A stretch of DNA of 64,000 nucleotides from contig CAXXGC010000001.1 in the NCBI GenBank assembly GCA_963667875.2, positions 496,001-560,000 on the forward strand, in the 5' to 3' direction. The notes beneath the pieces were generated by a model. That model was not told the origin of the DNA. It saw only the letters and a list, made by a program, of their open reading frames with translations, and made no database searches. Positions 9,072-19,058 of this stretch are shown here, in pieces. The stretch's first letter is position 1. Each line of letters starts with the position of its first letter. The DNA is from JAEXOD01 sp963667875 (GTDB lineage: Bacteria; Bacteroidota; Ignavibacteria; Ignavibacteriales; Melioribacteraceae). Both the position numbers and the translations under genes were made by a program.

Positions 9072-10856
9072 ATGAAAAAATTTATAACATTACTCACTTT
9101 ACTGATTGTCAATTCCTTATCTGCACAAACCGCTACTGCACCTTCAGGTGATGGTACAGAATTATCCCCATATATAATCACTTCGTTAGATAACTTATAT
9201 TGGATTTCTGATCAGGTTAACAATCATGCCGTAACATTTACGGGCGTATATTTTAAACAATCACAAGATATTGATGCCACAAATACTTCAACTTGGTTTT
9301 CCGGAGAAGGCTGGATGCCGATAGGTTACTCTACAAACAATGGCTTTTCAACGTATACCACATTTTTTGGCAACTATAATGGACAGAATCATGTTGTCTC
9401 AAATCTTTATATAAATCGTACCGGCAAAACTTGTGTGGGATTATTTGGTATGATTCAGGATGCGACTATTAAAAATTTGGGTGTAACCAATATTAATTTT
9501 TCTGCCGGAAGCGGTGATTTTTATGTTGGCGGGTTAATTGGTTATGCAGCGTCTAACTCTACAATTCAAAACTGTTATGCAACCGGGACTTTATCCGGCG
9601 GCTGGTCTGTTGGCGGACTAATTGGAGATAGCGGAGTTGATGAAGCTTCAAATAATATTTTTACCGATTGTTATGCAAATTGTACTGTTACAGCTTTATC
9701 CAATAATGCTGCCGGTTTTGTTGCCGAATCCTATGGAGGGTCATATACCCGATGTTATTCATTGGGTGATGCAACAACAACAGGAAATTACTGCGCCGGA
9801 TTTTGTACAAATAGCACTTCTGAGATTACACTATGTTATTCGAAATGTAACGTAAATGCGACTAATAATGAAATTTTTGCGGGATTTGTTGGATATAACT
9901 ACGGTGAATTAACAAATTGTTACTCTACAGGGAATGTCATAACATCGGGCAAAAATGTCGGCGGTTTTATTGGTTACTATAGCGATTATCTGGGCAAGCT
10001 GGTAACAAACTGCTATTCAACGGGTAAAGTTGTTGGAAGTTCTAATGTTGGTGGTTTTATTGCGACAAATTCGGTTGTTGCAGCCACAAATGTTGTTGAC
10101 TGTTTTTGGGATATGCAAACTTCTGAAATAGCCGCAAGTCCGGGCGGAGGTACAGGAAAAACCACGCTGCAAATGAAAACGCAAGCTACTTTTACTAATT
10201 GGGATTATACCAATGTTTGGGAAATTATAGGAGGAGACGGTGCTAATTATCCTCGTTTAAAAGCTCTGCCTGATGTAGCCCTTCCTGTTGAACTTATTTC
10301 TTTTTCGACTTTGGTTAGCAGCAATAAAGTAATTTTAACCTGGGAAACTGCCACCGAAATTAACAATTACGGTTTTGAAATTCAAAAATCGGTAAAAACA
10401 AATAATCCGTTCACAAATTTTACTACTATTGGTTTTGTTAAGGGATTTGGGAACAGTAATTCAATAAATAAGTACCAATTTGAAGATATCAATATTTCAA
10501 ATGGTAATTATATTTATCGTTTAAAACAGATAGATAACAATGGTAATTATTCTTATTCTCAAACTTCCGAAGTTGATGTGAATAATACACCACAAGAATA
10601 TTGTCTTACTCAAAATTATCCAAATCCATTTAACCCAAAGACAATAATTTCGTTTAACATTCCTCAAAAGGAAAAAGTGACATTAAAAATATATGACGTA
10701 TTGGGTGCTGAAATAACAACATTGATAAACGAGGAGCTTATTCCGGGTAATTATTCAAAAATATGGAATGCTGAAGGAGTATGCAGCGGGGTTTATTTTT
10801 ATAAACTAACAACAGGAAATTTCGCCCAAACCAAAAAGATGATTTTAACCAAATAA
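9072..10856 (+). CDS. Secreted GLUG-repeat protein with T9SS sorting domain
   Basis: A 594-residue secreted protein. It has a signal peptide ending SLSAQ, then a long repeat region (residues about 100-350) with recurring VGGLIGY, NCYATG and CYSTG units, which are GLUG-type beta-helical repeats found in surface proteins and adhesins. A beta-sandwich linker follows (ALPVELISFSTLVSSNK, common before T9SS tails), then an 80-residue C-terminal domain with NYPNPFNPKTIISF, a type A T9SS sorting signal. It should be exported through T9SS and attached to or released from the cell surface. AAGGAGG lies 4 nt before the ATG. The ligand is unknown. Confidence 0.85.
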   Translation: MKKFITLLTLLIVNSLSAQTATAPSGDGTELSPYIITSLDNLYWISDQVNNHAVTFTGVYFKQSQDIDATNTSTWFSGEGWMPIGYSTNNGFSTYTTFFGNYNGQNHVVSNLYINRTGKTCVGLFGMIQDATIKNLGVTNINFSAGSGDFYVGGLIGYAASNSTIQNCYATGTLSGGWSVGGLIGDSGVDEASNNIFTDCYANCTVTALSNNAAGFVAESYGGSYTRCYSLGDATTTGNYCAGFCTNSTSEITLCYSKCNVNATNNEIFAGFVGYNYGELTNCYSTGNVITSGKNVGGFIGYYSDYLGKLVTNCYSTGKVVGSSNVGGFIATNSVVAATNVVDCFWDMQTSEIAASPGGGTGKTTLQMKTQATFTNWDYTNVWEIIGGDGANYPRLKALPDVALPVELISFSTLVSSNKVILTWETATEINNYGFEIQKSVKTNNPFTNFTTIGFVKGFGNSNSINKYQFEDINISNGNYIYRLKQIDNNGNYSYSQTSEVDVNNTPQEYCLTQNYPNPFNPKTIISFNIPQKEKVTLKIYDVLGAEITTLINEELIPGNYSKIWNAEGVCSGVYFYKLTTGNFAQTKKMILTK

Positions 10857-10871
10857 TGATGTAAAATTGCC

Positions 10872-10974
10872 AATACCGCCAATAAACATATAATCCTAAA
10901 AGTTTAACGGACGAGGACTATTTTTTTTGATTAAGGAAAATTAGTTTTCAAAATATAAAAATATTGGCGGTATT
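10872..10974. repeat. 13-bp perfect inverted repeat 77 bp apart
   Basis: AATACCGCCAATA at 10872-10884 and TATTGGCGGTATT at 10962-10974 are exact reverse complements. The interval is AT-rich with a T8 run and has no ORF. This could be a small non-autonomous element or a long-stem RNA; it is too far apart for a normal terminator. Confidence 0.6.
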
Positions 10975-11518
10975 TCTTATAAATTACAAACGTCTTCAAT
11001 AGCTGTAAAATTTAAATTCTACATTTTATATTTAATACCATTTAAAGATAAACCTGCTTATATAATCTAAAAATAATGTGTCTAAATTTAAATTGGTGTA
11101 AGCCCCAAAGAATATCGTAAACAATTATTAAATTAAGTTAATAATTACTCTAACAAAAAACCTTAATTACCCGAATAGGGATTTCTGTTAGATAATTTTC
11201 ATAAGTATTAAAAATTATCCTCTAGAAAAAAATCACACCATTTAAAAATTCAACAAATAACATAACCGGTTGGAAAATTACGGTTTGTCCATTAAAAACT
11301 ATTTTATGCTTAAAAACCTAAAGTTACATTGGTCTCTCTTTTAAGTCATTTAAAAATCCAGCGGCTGTAAGTGGGCTTTTAATTTGCATAAACAAGTTTT
11401 CTTAATGGGAATTATTTAGTATTTTAAAACTACAACTATTTTATTTATATATGGTTTTATATTCAATTTTTTTCTGTCCAATTGCAAATTGTGAAAGGTG
11501 GTTTATGGAGTTAAAATT
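10975..11518. other. Intergenic, AT-rich, no feature recognised
   Basis: About 540 bp of AT-rich sequence with no sustained reading frame, tRNA-like or clear promoter pattern. The last bases carry the GGAG ribosome site of the LOG gene. Confidence 0.5.
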
Positions 11519-12100
11519 ATGAAAAAAATATGTGTGTATTGCGGTTCAAATTTTGGAAATAAAAAGATTTACGAAGAATACGCTGTTTTACTTGGAAAAG
11601 AGATTGCCCAAAACGGCATCGGTTTAGTTTACGGAGGCAGCAATGTAGGTTTAATGGGCGTTATTGCCGATACGGTTTTGAAAAATAATCAAGAAGTAAC
11701 TGGTGTTATAACTGAAAACTTGGCTAACTTGGAAATTTCTCATCATGGTTTATCAAAACTGCATGTTGTAAAAACTATGCACCAAAGAAAAACATTAATG
11801 GCGGAATTATCGGATTATTTTATTGCCATGCCCGGAGGTTTTGGAACATTTGAAGAAATTTTTGAAGTAGTAACATGGTCGCAATTGGGAATTCATAACA
11901 AACCCTGCGGTTTATTAAACGTGGATGGCTTTTATGATAATTTTTTAAAATTCCTTGATAAATCGGTAAATGAAGGTTTTATTCGTACAGAACATCGTTC
12001 ACTATTGATAAGTGATATAAATCCAAAAGATCTAATAAAAAAACTATTAACTGCAAAAATTGAATATATTCCTAAGCTGGTTGGAAAAGAAAATAAATAA
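11519..12100 (+). CDS. LOG-family protein (cytokinin riboside 5'-monophosphate phosphoribohydrolase-like)
   Basis: A 193-residue Rossmann-like protein of the LOG (TIGR00730) family, which cleaves the N-glycosidic bond of nucleoside 5'-monophosphates. It carries the N-terminal ICVYCGS, VYGGSNVGLMG, R90-K91 in MHQRKTLM, and the diagnostic PGGFGTFEE at 105-113, whose glutamate is catalytic. I use the ATG at 11519, which has GGAG 8 nt upstream, rather than the GTG 21 bp earlier. It is monocistronic. In bacteria the physiological substrate is usually unknown, often AMP or a modified AMP. Confidence 0.9.
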   Translation: MKKICVYCGSNFGNKKIYEEYAVLLGKEIAQNGIGLVYGGSNVGLMGVIADTVLKNNQEVTGVITENLANLEISHHGLSKLHVVKTMHQRKTLMAELSDYFIAMPGGFGTFEEIFEVVTWSQLGIHNKPCGLLNVDGFYDNFLKFLDKSVNEGFIRTEHRSLLISDINPKDLIKKLLTAKIEYIPKLVGKENK

Positions 12101-12411
12101 ACGATGTTTATAAAAGTATTATTCCTTGTTTTATAATAAGCTAAACTAATTAAAGCAAATGACGTTTGTTTAATTCATTTGAAAGTATTCTTCATTGAGT
12201 TATCTTTTAATTATTATCATAACCGATATTTTGTGATTGGAATAATTTTAATGATTTGTTCAAACATAAAACTGATTTCTAATTTTACTAAATATCATTT
12301 TGCCATTATCACGTAAAAGCGGTATTTTGCATTTGAAAAGTCTTGGTTTTAATTGTTAAACTATATCTATTAAATTAAATATTATAAAACTTCTAATTAA
12401 ATTGACCTTAT
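12101..12411. other. Intergenic, no feature recognised
   Basis: AT-rich spacer of 311 bp between two same-strand genes with no repeat, hairpin with T-run, or RNA gene that I can identify. Confidence 0.5.
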
Positions 12412-13668
12412 ATGAAAAAATCATGTTTTTTAGTTTTTATTCACCTGATACTGTTATCTACATTAATTTATTCCCAGACAACAAAGGAAGAGTTTTTTAG
12501 TGATGTTAAATATGCAAGCGGCGTTTATCAGCCGTATATTTATGTAAAAACTCCGGTTACACCTGCGCCTGAAGGATATAAGCCTTTTTATCTAAGTCAT
12601 TATGGGCGGCATGGTTCCAGATGGCTGGATTCTCCCGATAGTTATATCCACCCTAAAAATGTTCTTAGTGATGCCTTAAAAGCAAATAAATTGATGGAAT
12701 TTGGAAAAAGTTTGTGCGAACGAGTTAATTTAATTGCTTTAGATGCTGAAGAACGATATGGTGATCTTACTCCGCTTGGTGTATTGGAACATAGAGGAAT
12801 AGCTGAACGTATGTTTTATTCTTTCCCTGAAATATTTGCACCAAACAATGGGAATAAATGTTTTATATACAGCCGGTCAACCGTGGTTCCCCGCTGTTTT
12901 ATGAGTATGGCTGCCAATAATGAAAGGCTGAAGGAATTAAATCCCGAAATTATTATTGAAAGGAACGCAACTAAAAAAGATTTATATCTAAATAACGGTT
13001 ATAAACACCCCAAACGGGATTCGGTAAATGCAGTCAGTAAAAATTTTATAGCACAGCATTTTAATGTAAAACGTTTTATGGCCTCTGTTTTTACCGATAC
13101 GGTTTATACAAATGAATTTATTAAAGATCCTGTAGCTTTTGTATCAGAGATTTATTATTTAGTGGCAGATATTCAAGATGTACCTCACCTAAAAATTTCA
13201 ATGTCCGATGTTTTTTCGCCGGATGATCTTTTTATTCTTTGGCAATCGTCTAATATTAAATTGTATAATGTGTTTACAAATAAAACAGCAACCGATAGTT
13301 CAAAAAAATTGTTAAAAAATATTTTGGATTGTGCAGATAAGACCATAAAAAACGGCAATGTATCGGCCGATTTACGTTTTGGCCACGATTCGTATATAGC
13401 ACCCTTATTAACTTTAATGGATATTAAAGGAATGAGTACTTTGGAATCCGACCCCGAAAAAGTTTATATGGTTTGGAGCGATTTTAAGGTTACTCCTATG
13501 GCTGTGAATTTGCAATTAATCTTTTACAGAAATGAAAAAACAGATGATGTAATTGTTAAATTACTTCATTGTGAAAAAGAGGTGGAAGTTCCTATTAATT
13601 CCGATATAGCTCCGTATTATCATTGGAAAGATTTTAAAAATTATTACGAAAAGAAATTAGCGGAATGA
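12412..13668 (+). CDS. Secreted histidine-type phosphatase, MINPP-like (histidine phosphatase clade 2)
   Basis: A 418-residue protein with a signal peptide (cleavage near SQTTK). The catalytic N-terminal motif HYGRHGSR (R66-H67-G68) is the RHGxR signature of acid histidine phosphatases. A later FGHDSYIAPLL near residue 325 supplies the HD proton-donor pair typical of multiple inositol polyphosphate phosphatases. Periplasmic or surface MINPP enzymes of gut Bacteroides degrade phytate, so phosphate scavenging from phytate or other phosphomonoesters is likely here. No ribosome site is evident before the ATG. The family call is firm; the substrate is inferred. Confidence 0.88.
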   Translation: MKKSCFLVFIHLILLSTLIYSQTTKEEFFSDVKYASGVYQPYIYVKTPVTPAPEGYKPFYLSHYGRHGSRWLDSPDSYIHPKNVLSDALKANKLMEFGKSLCERVNLIALDAEERYGDLTPLGVLEHRGIAERMFYSFPEIFAPNNGNKCFIYSRSTVVPRCFMSMAANNERLKELNPEIIIERNATKKDLYLNNGYKHPKRDSVNAVSKNFIAQHFNVKRFMASVFTDTVYTNEFIKDPVAFVSEIYYLVADIQDVPHLKISMSDVFSPDDLFILWQSSNIKLYNVFTNKTATDSSKKLLKNILDCADKTIKNGNVSADLRFGHDSYIAPLLTLMDIKGMSTLESDPEKVYMVWSDFKVTPMAVNLQLIFYRNEKTDDVIVKLLHCEKEVEVPINSDIAPYYHWKDFKNYYEKKLAE

Positions 13669-14017
13669 TTTTGTAATTAAAGGAATTCAGAATATCTACA
13701 ATATAAAGGATGATTGATTTTAATTATAATGGATCTAAATTATAGGTGTTTTTAAGTTATCTTGAGTAAAAAGGATTTTGATATTATAATTGTTGAATTC
13801 ACCTTGCTTTATGATTGCGTTAAAATTGGAGATAAATATAAGAATTTCTGTTTTGATTCTACAAACAATGTCACCCCTTCAGGGTTCTTTTGTTGTTTTT
13901 CTGCTTTTGCTACAATAATTTCATCCCTTCGGGATTACTTAATACCATACAACTGAATATATTATCCCCCAATTTTCATAACTTTCCAAATTTTCACGCG
14001 GTCTGTTTAATTAAACA
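13669..14017. other. Intergenic with short imperfect palindromes
   Basis: Two related short palindromic blocks, CACCCCTTCAGGGTTC near 13872 and CATCCCTTCGGGATTA near 13922, sit about 50 bp apart. Such CCCTTCRGGG blocks are dispersed in many genomes of this group. A 64-codon frame through here has no recognisable features and I do not call it. Confidence 0.5.
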
Positions 14018-14764
14018 TTAAAAATGATATTTTTCTTTTACTACCGGCAAATACGTTCTGCTTATTTCCAAAGGTGTTTTTTTTATATCGTTCATTACAG
14101 CGGAATATTTACCTGTAAATGATTTTTTAATTTTATTCATATGTTCAACCGATATGATAAAACTTTTATGAATTCTTAAAAATTTATTCGGATCTAAAAC
14201 TTCCTCGAGTTTTTTTAATGTATAATCGAGGAAGTATTCGTGATCATAGGTTTGTAAAAAAACGTATTTATCAGACGAGTAGAACCAATAAACTGAATCA
14301 GTCGGAATAAATAAAATTTCTTCTTTGAATTTAACAGAAAAACGGTCAGGATATTTTTCTCTTTCGATCATATTTTTTAAGATTGTCAGAATCTGAGGTT
14401 CAAGTTTATCATTTGTTAAATTTAATTTATTGATAGCTTTTTTAATCCTCTCTTCAGAAGTAGGTTTAAGAAGATAATCTACTGCATTTTCTTCAAAAGC
14501 TTTTATGGCATAAGTATCGTGGGCAGTAACAAAAATAATCTTTGGATTATGAGTAATTCTCTCAAGAACTTGAAAACCGGATAATTCCGGCAAACAAATA
14601 TCAAGAAATACAAGATCAGGTTTAAGATTGGAAATTAATTTGACGGCAGTAAGGCCATCTTCTGCCTGGCCCACAATTTCTATTTCGGAAAATTTTGAAA
14701 GAAGATCTTTCATCCGCTGCATTGACGGATATTCATCTTCAACAATTAATGTTCTAAATTTCAT
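14018..14764 (-). CDS. LytTR-family DNA-binding response regulator
   Basis: A 248-residue two-domain regulator. The receiver domain (1-120) has the acidic pair E9-D10, phospho-acceptor D55 in VFLDICLPE, a conserved Thr in FVTAHD and Lys in YLLKPTS. The LytTR DNA-binding domain (about 145-245) includes FLRIHKSFIISVEHMN, typical of AlgR/AgrA/LytR regulators. The start overlaps the end of the upstream sensor kinase gene by 11 bp, so the two are translationally coupled and form one two-component system. The target genes are unknown. Confidence 0.95.
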   Translation of the reverse strand: MKFRTLIVEDEYPSMQRMKDLLSKFSEIEIVGQAEDGLTAVKLISNLKPDLVFLDICLPELSGFQVLERITHNPKIIFVTAHDTYAIKAFEENAVDYLLKPTSEERIKKAINKLNLTNDKLEPQILTILKNMIEREKYPDRFSVKFKEEILFIPTDSVYWFYSSDKYVFLQTYDHEYFLDYTLKKLEEVLDPNKFLRIHKSFIISVEHMNKIKKSFTGKYSAVMNDIKKTPLEISRTYLPVVKEKYHF

Positions 14765-15818
14765 AAGGCAATTTTATTGTTACTATTGTTCCGACGGGTT
14801 CATTCGGCAAAATTTCAAACACCGCTTGGCCTGAATAAACCAATTTTAATCTTTGCTCAATACTATATAACCCAAAACCCGAACCTCTGTAATTTTGTTT
14901 AATTCCTGTTCCATCGTCTTTGACTTCAATATTAACGAAATGATCAACAGATCTAATTGTTATATTAATTTCTCCGCCGTCTTTTTTTGGTGATATTCCG
15001 TGTATTATTGCGTTTTCTACGAGGATTTGTAAAATTAAAGGAGGGATTTGGATGTTATTGAGGTGCTTATCGATAATGATTTTGTAATTAAGTCTATCGC
15101 CCATCCTGGTTTTTTCTATTTCAAGATATTCACTTATTAATTGTAATTCTTCTTCAAGTTTTATCAATGTATTATCCGGCAGGGATAAAACTTTACGGTA
15201 AATATCCGACAAATTTAAAATAATTTTCTCTACTTTTTCCGGCTGATTCCGTACCATTCCCATCATCGTATTTAGCGTGTTAAACAAGAAGTGTGGATTA
15301 ACTTTTGATTGAAGGATAGAAAGTTTTGATTCGATTTGCAATCTTTTAAGTTGTTCATTCTCTTTTACTTTTGTTTCAAGATTAGAAGATAACTTTAAAT
15401 GTATGAAATACAATATACAGATAATTGAAATCGAGGTAATAAATATTATGTTTATTGTTATGATTAAAAGATGCCACAGATGAACTTCATAATTGTCCAG
15501 TCCGCAAAAATATGAACCGCAGAAAACGGAAAGTTTTAGAGAAATAGCAATGATTGCCGTAACGCTGATTATCACAATAGGAATTATCACATACGTGCTT
15601 GTGTTTTTCCCCATTATAAATTTCCGGTATATAAAAAGAAGAAAAGCGCAAAAAAGTGCAGCACTATTTGTAAATATTAAACAAATATAAATCTGATCAA
15701 AAATTTGATGGAAAGATGGTTCCGGAATTGATAATATAAGAGCAACAACTACACCTGCAATCTCCCACCCAAGTAATATTATCAGTAATTTCTTTTTATC
15801 CGATATTAGGTTCATCAT
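14754..15818 (-). CDS. LytS/YehU-type sensor histidine kinase
   Basis: A 354-residue membrane kinase. Four or five hydrophobic segments lie in residues 10-145, followed by a short coiled coil. The His_kinase domain carries KVNPHFLFNTLNTMMG (phospho-acceptor His) and the HATPase_c region has ILVENAIIHG (N box), VKDDGTGI and GSGFGLYSIEQRL (G boxes). There is no periplasmic sensor domain, so it probably senses a membrane or cell-envelope state. Two ATGs (15818, 15815) are adjacent, and either could initiate. Its partner regulator follows with an 11-bp overlap. Confidence 0.94.
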   Translation of the reverse strand: MMNLISDKKKLLIILLGWEIAGVVVALILSIPEPSFHQIFDQIYICLIFTNSAALFCAFLLFIYRKFIMGKNTSTYVIIPIVIISVTAIIAISLKLSVFCGSYFCGLDNYEVHLWHLLIITINIIFITSISIICILYFIHLKLSSNLETKVKENEQLKRLQIESKLSILQSKVNPHFLFNTLNTMMGMVRNQPEKVEKIILNLSDIYRKVLSLPDNTLIKLEEELQLISEYLEIEKTRMGDRLNYKIIIDKHLNNIQIPPLILQILVENAIIHGISPKKDGGEINITIRSVDHFVNIEVKDDGTGIKQNYRGSGFGLYSIEQRLKLVYSGQAVFEILPNEPVGTIVTIKLPYEI

Positions 15819-16262
15819 TACGGTATTGCCTGCAAATTAATTATTCCAAAATATTTGTTTTTTAAAATGTACAATTGTTATTCAATAATCAAGAAATATC
15901 TTTTAAACTGCAAAAAGTGATCAGTTTCCAAGTGTCATTATTTGTCCTTTTGGAATCCCCGGCAAAAACATTAAAAAATCAAATGCAGTTACGGAAATTT
16001 TCATATCCAACTACCGTGGGAGGATCTTTCATTTCATCCTAAGTATTTTGCGGTTTACATTGTAATAATAACCATTGGTCGGATATTTTATTGTTTTTAA
16101 TAAAAGAAATACTATCTTTATTATAGAATGATGAATTATAGAATAATTATAATTAAAAAATTATATGTCGTATAATGATAGAGTTCATACAGTAAAACAA
16201 AATGTCCAATAAGTTTTCTATTCAATTAACAGATTAATGTTTTATAATAGAGGAAATGATAA
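15819..16262. other. Divergent intergenic region, no specific site recognised
   Basis: A 444-bp AT-rich region between the sensor kinase gene (left-going) and the FISUMP gene (right-going). It must hold both promoters, but I cannot assign boxes with confidence. GAGG near 16251 is the ribosome site of the FISUMP gene. Confidence 0.45.
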
Positions 16263-17291
16263 ATGAATATTTTATACGTGCTATCTCTAAGGATATTTTC
16301 TTTTGTGAAACTATGTGTCAGTTTATTTGTATTTAGTTTTTTAGCTTTTCAAACAAACATTTATAGCCAATTGACAGATATCAAGTTAAATGGAGATAGT
16401 GTTTCTGAAACTGTTACAGATTTTGACGGTAATATCTACAACGTTGTGCAAATTGGAAATCAAAAATGGATGAAAGAAAGTCTCAAATCTTTACATTATG
16501 CAGATAGTACAGATATTGTAGGCGCAATGGCTTACAATAATAACCAGACTATAGTGCAAACGTATGGACGTTTATACACATGGTATGCCGTAATGAAAAA
16601 TGTAACTACCGCGGGAACTCAGGGGATTTGCCCAAATGGCTGGCACGTGCCTACAGATGGAGAGTGGACTGAATTAGTGAATTATTCGGGTGGGGAAAAT
16701 GTTGCCGGCGGGCATCTTAAAGAAGCCGGTACATCGCATTGGCGGTCTCCCAATACAGGGGCTGATAACAGCAGTGGTTTTACTGCTCTACCAAGCGGAA
16801 TGTATTTTGATGGTGCTTTTCATTACTTGAGATATAATGTTGAGTTTTGGAGCAGCTCCGATTCGCATGACCTGTTCGCATGGTATAGAATATTATATTT
16901 CGATCAAAACTATATTGTGCGAACCGATTATTTTGATAAGAATTCTTTACGCTCAGTCCGATGTTTAAGCAACGAAACAACCGGGATAATAGAAGAAGGA
17001 AATAATAATAAACCGGAAAACTTTTATCTTGAACAAAACTATCCAAATCCATTTAATCCGGAAACATGTATTAATTTCAATTTACAAACCCCCGGGTTTA
17101 CGAAACTAAAAATTTATGATATTTTGGGTAATGAGTTAATTACTTTAATTGACGAATACAAAAATGCAGGTGCATACTCTATCAATTTTAATACCGCATC
17201 AGTTAGTAAGGGATTATCCAGTGGTGTTTATATATACCAATTGTGTGTTGCCAATTTTACAAAACAAATGAAAATGATATTAATCAAATAG
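16263..17291 (+). CDS. Secreted FISUMP-domain protein with T9SS sorting domain
   Basis: A 342-residue protein with a signal peptide ending IYSQ. It then carries a FISUMP (Fibrobacter succinogenes major paralogous) domain at about 55-240, with FDGNIYNVVQIGNQKWM, GICPNGWHVPTDGEW, and SSGFTALPSG followed by FWSSSDSHD. The fold is related to C-type-lectin-like domains, and the function is generally unknown. The C-terminus carries NYPNPFNPETCIN, a T9SS type A signal. The stop codon is followed 2 bp later by the left end of the DUF1670-like cassette. Confidence 0.88.
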   Translation: MNILYVLSLRIFSFVKLCVSLFVFSFLAFQTNIYSQLTDIKLNGDSVSETVTDFDGNIYNVVQIGNQKWMKESLKSLHYADSTDIVGAMAYNNNQTIVQTYGRLYTWYAVMKNVTTAGTQGICPNGWHVPTDGEWTELVNYSGGENVAGGHLKEAGTSHWRSPNTGADNSSGFTALPSGMYFDGAFHYLRYNVEFWSSSDSHDLFAWYRILYFDQNYIVRTDYFDKNSLRSVRCLSNETTGIIEEGNNNKPENFYLEQNYPNPFNPETCINFNLQTPGFTKLKIYDILGNELITLIDEYKNAGAYSINFNTASVSKGLSSGVYIYQLCVANFTKQMKMILIK

Positions 17292-17407
17292 TGTCATATG
17301 ACCAGAGGAACAGTTAAGTTATTAAAATATAAAGAATTAATAAAGAACAGAGTAAAAAAGATAAATTAAGTAAAAACAATAAGAACAAAAATAATAAAAA
17401 AAATCAA

Positions 17408-18220
17408 TTAAGAATCGTTCTTTGACAAGCTGTTTTTAAATTTAGCAGGCAAAAGATCAATATATTGCAAAACAACTCTTTTAGAAAGTCTAGAAAGTTC
17501 AGCAATTTTATCAAGATCGGTAATATTGTGCTGCCAGAGCAATTCAACTCTGTGATAATCTTTGATATACCGATCAACAGCTTCTTTGGAGTGATTAGTT
17601 TTCAAAGCAATTTCAGGAGTAAGGTAACCTTGCAAATAAAGGGTGATAATTTCTCGCTTATGAGTAATGGCACCAGAAAGGTCATGAATATTGCCCCGAG
17701 TAGGAAGCAGATGTCCATCTGCTTGGATTTCCTGAACATAAGTACTTACAACAGCATCACAGACACCAAGCAAAGCAGCAAGATCAAGCTGAGTAAGTAA
17801 TGCTCCTTGGTCGAAAGCTTCCTCAGTCCAGCGTTTAAGTCTGTTTTTGCGAAGAGTCTTGGAATCAAAACCATGAGCGATATGAGCAATATCATGATCG
17901 GTAAGAAAAGAAAGGACAACAGGTTTAAGCCTGGTATTTGCAATGGATTTAGAACGTTGAGGAAATTCATCAACAGGGACAGCCATCCAAACAAGTTGCC
18001 CATAGTTGACATGATGAAGATCATTATCGATAGAAGAGACAAGGAAAAAATCATCAATAATGGTAAGTATATCTTGAATAATAGCGGTAGCAGTAATTTG
18101 ACCTCTATCGTAACCATATTGATTAAGAAAACGATAAAGGAGAATTTGTTCAAGAGATTTATCCTTAAGACGTCTAAACTTTTTAAGTTGAGTTTGTTCT
18201 TTTGTTAAAGGTTTACTCAT
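17408..18220 (-). CDS. DUF1670-like protein B (helix-turn-helix), second gene of cassette
   Basis: A 270-residue protein starting at the ATG at 18220. AGGAGG lies 8 nt upstream, and the start overlaps the previous gene's stop by 8 bp, so translation is coupled. It is a clear paralogue of the upstream protein: both share an AxDQxALL helix, a TRG segment and ALKTNHSKEAVDRYIKDYHRV near the C-terminal third. Two helix-turn-helix-like segments can be seen (near LAALLGVCDAVVSTYVQEI and near TPEIALKTNHSKEAVDRYI). It resembles the uncharacterised DUF1670 family as I remember it; this should be checked. The coding strand is pyrimidine-rich and opens long shadow frames, unlike neighbouring genes, which suggests transfer. 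A role in DNA binding, perhaps mobilisation, is inference. Confidence 0.75.
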   Translation of the reverse strand: MSKPLTKEQTQLKKFRRLKDKSLEQILLYRFLNQYGYDRGQITATAIIQDILTIIDDFFLVSSIDNDLHHVNYGQLVWMAVPVDEFPQRSKSIANTRLKPVVLSFLTDHDIAHIAHGFDSKTLRKNRLKRWTEEAFDQGALLTQLDLAALLGVCDAVVSTYVQEIQADGHLLPTRGNIHDLSGAITHKREIITLYLQGYLTPEIALKTNHSKEAVDRYIKDYHRVELLWQHNITDLDKIAELSRLSKRVVLQYIDLLPAKFKNSLSKNDS

Positions 18221-19058
18221 CAGTTTTACCTCCTCTGCCAGCATGAGGTGATGATTTTTTTTTAGCATTGGGATCGGCAGGTTGAGGAGAAATGATATCC
18301 ATTAAACGTTGAGTATTGAGATTATAATAAGTATCATAAATTTGGCAGTACTCTCTAACAAGACGTTCAGATTTTTGAGAAATCCGTCTAATTTGTTGCA
18401 GAGAGAATTTTTGGTTGTAGAGAATTGCAACTTGAACAAAATCAGCGAGATATCTTTTAACAGATGTTTCAGAATGATTAGTTTTAAGTTCAATATCAGT
18501 AAATGTGTAACCCTTGAAATAGAGTTCAAGAATAATGGTTTTATGAGAAAGTCCAGGACCCATATCAAGCTTAGCACCCCGAGTCATAATAAATTTACCT
18601 TGATTTCGGAGACATAGAATATCTCTTTTAACAGTAGCAGGAGAAGTAGTAAGGACAATAGCTAAATCTTCGTAAGAAAGTAAAGCATTTTGATCATAGG
18701 CTTGTCTGGTGAGACGTTCAATTCGATGTTGTCTAAGTCCAGCTAGGCCATAATTGGCAAGAACATCAAAATCAGAATTAATATCAATAAGTCTAAGCTT
18801 AATAGTAACTTTACATGTCAATCTGATATGTTTGCCGGCTGGTTCAGCAGCAGAAACAGCTTCATAAGAAACTTCACCGCTTGAAAGAGTTATGTTTGAA
18901 TGTTCTTGGAAATAAAAAGAAACTTGTTTATAAAAAGCTTCAGCAATAATAGGAGTAAGATTAAAATCTTGAGAGATTTTTTGGACAATTGCATTTTTAG
19001 CATTCTTAGATTCAAGGCGTTTTATGCCATAAGAATCCGGATCGTTAATTTTTTCCAT
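18213..19058 (-). CDS. DUF1670-like protein A (helix-turn-helix), first gene of cassette
   Basis: A 281-residue protein, ATG at 19058 with AGAGGT upstream. The N-terminal half is variable. From about residue 125 it aligns with its downstream neighbour: LTRQAYDQNALLSYEDLAIV, MTRGAKLDMGPGLSHKT, and IELKTNHSETSVKRYLADF. Two helix-turn-helix-like segments again suggest DNA binding. The C-terminus is charged (lysine/serine/glycine tail). It has no visible nuclease or recombinase catalytic triad. Function unknown. Confidence 0.75.
   Translation of the reverse strand: MEKINDPDSYGIKRLESKNAKNAIVQKISQDFNLTPIIAEAFYKQVSFYFQEHSNITLSSGEVSYEAVSAAEPAGKHIRLTCKVTIKLRLIDINSDFDVLANYGLAGLRQHRIERLTRQAYDQNALLSYEDLAIVLTTSPATVKRDILCLRNQGKFIMTRGAKLDMGPGLSHKTIILELYFKGYTFTDIELKTNHSETSVKRYLADFVQVAILYNQKFSLQQIRRISQKSERLVREYCQIYDTYYNLNTQRLMDIISPQPADPNAKKKSSPHAGRGGKTDE

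Noticed and set aside
13762..13956. 64-codon plus-strand frame
   Set aside because: It runs through the CCCTTCRGGG palindromic blocks and has no ribosome site or recognisable feature.
17746..18617. Several 90-135-codon frames on both strands inside the DUF1670-like genes
   Set aside because: They are shadows produced by the biased composition of the two real genes; the chosen frames have good starts, coupling overlap and mutual paralogy.
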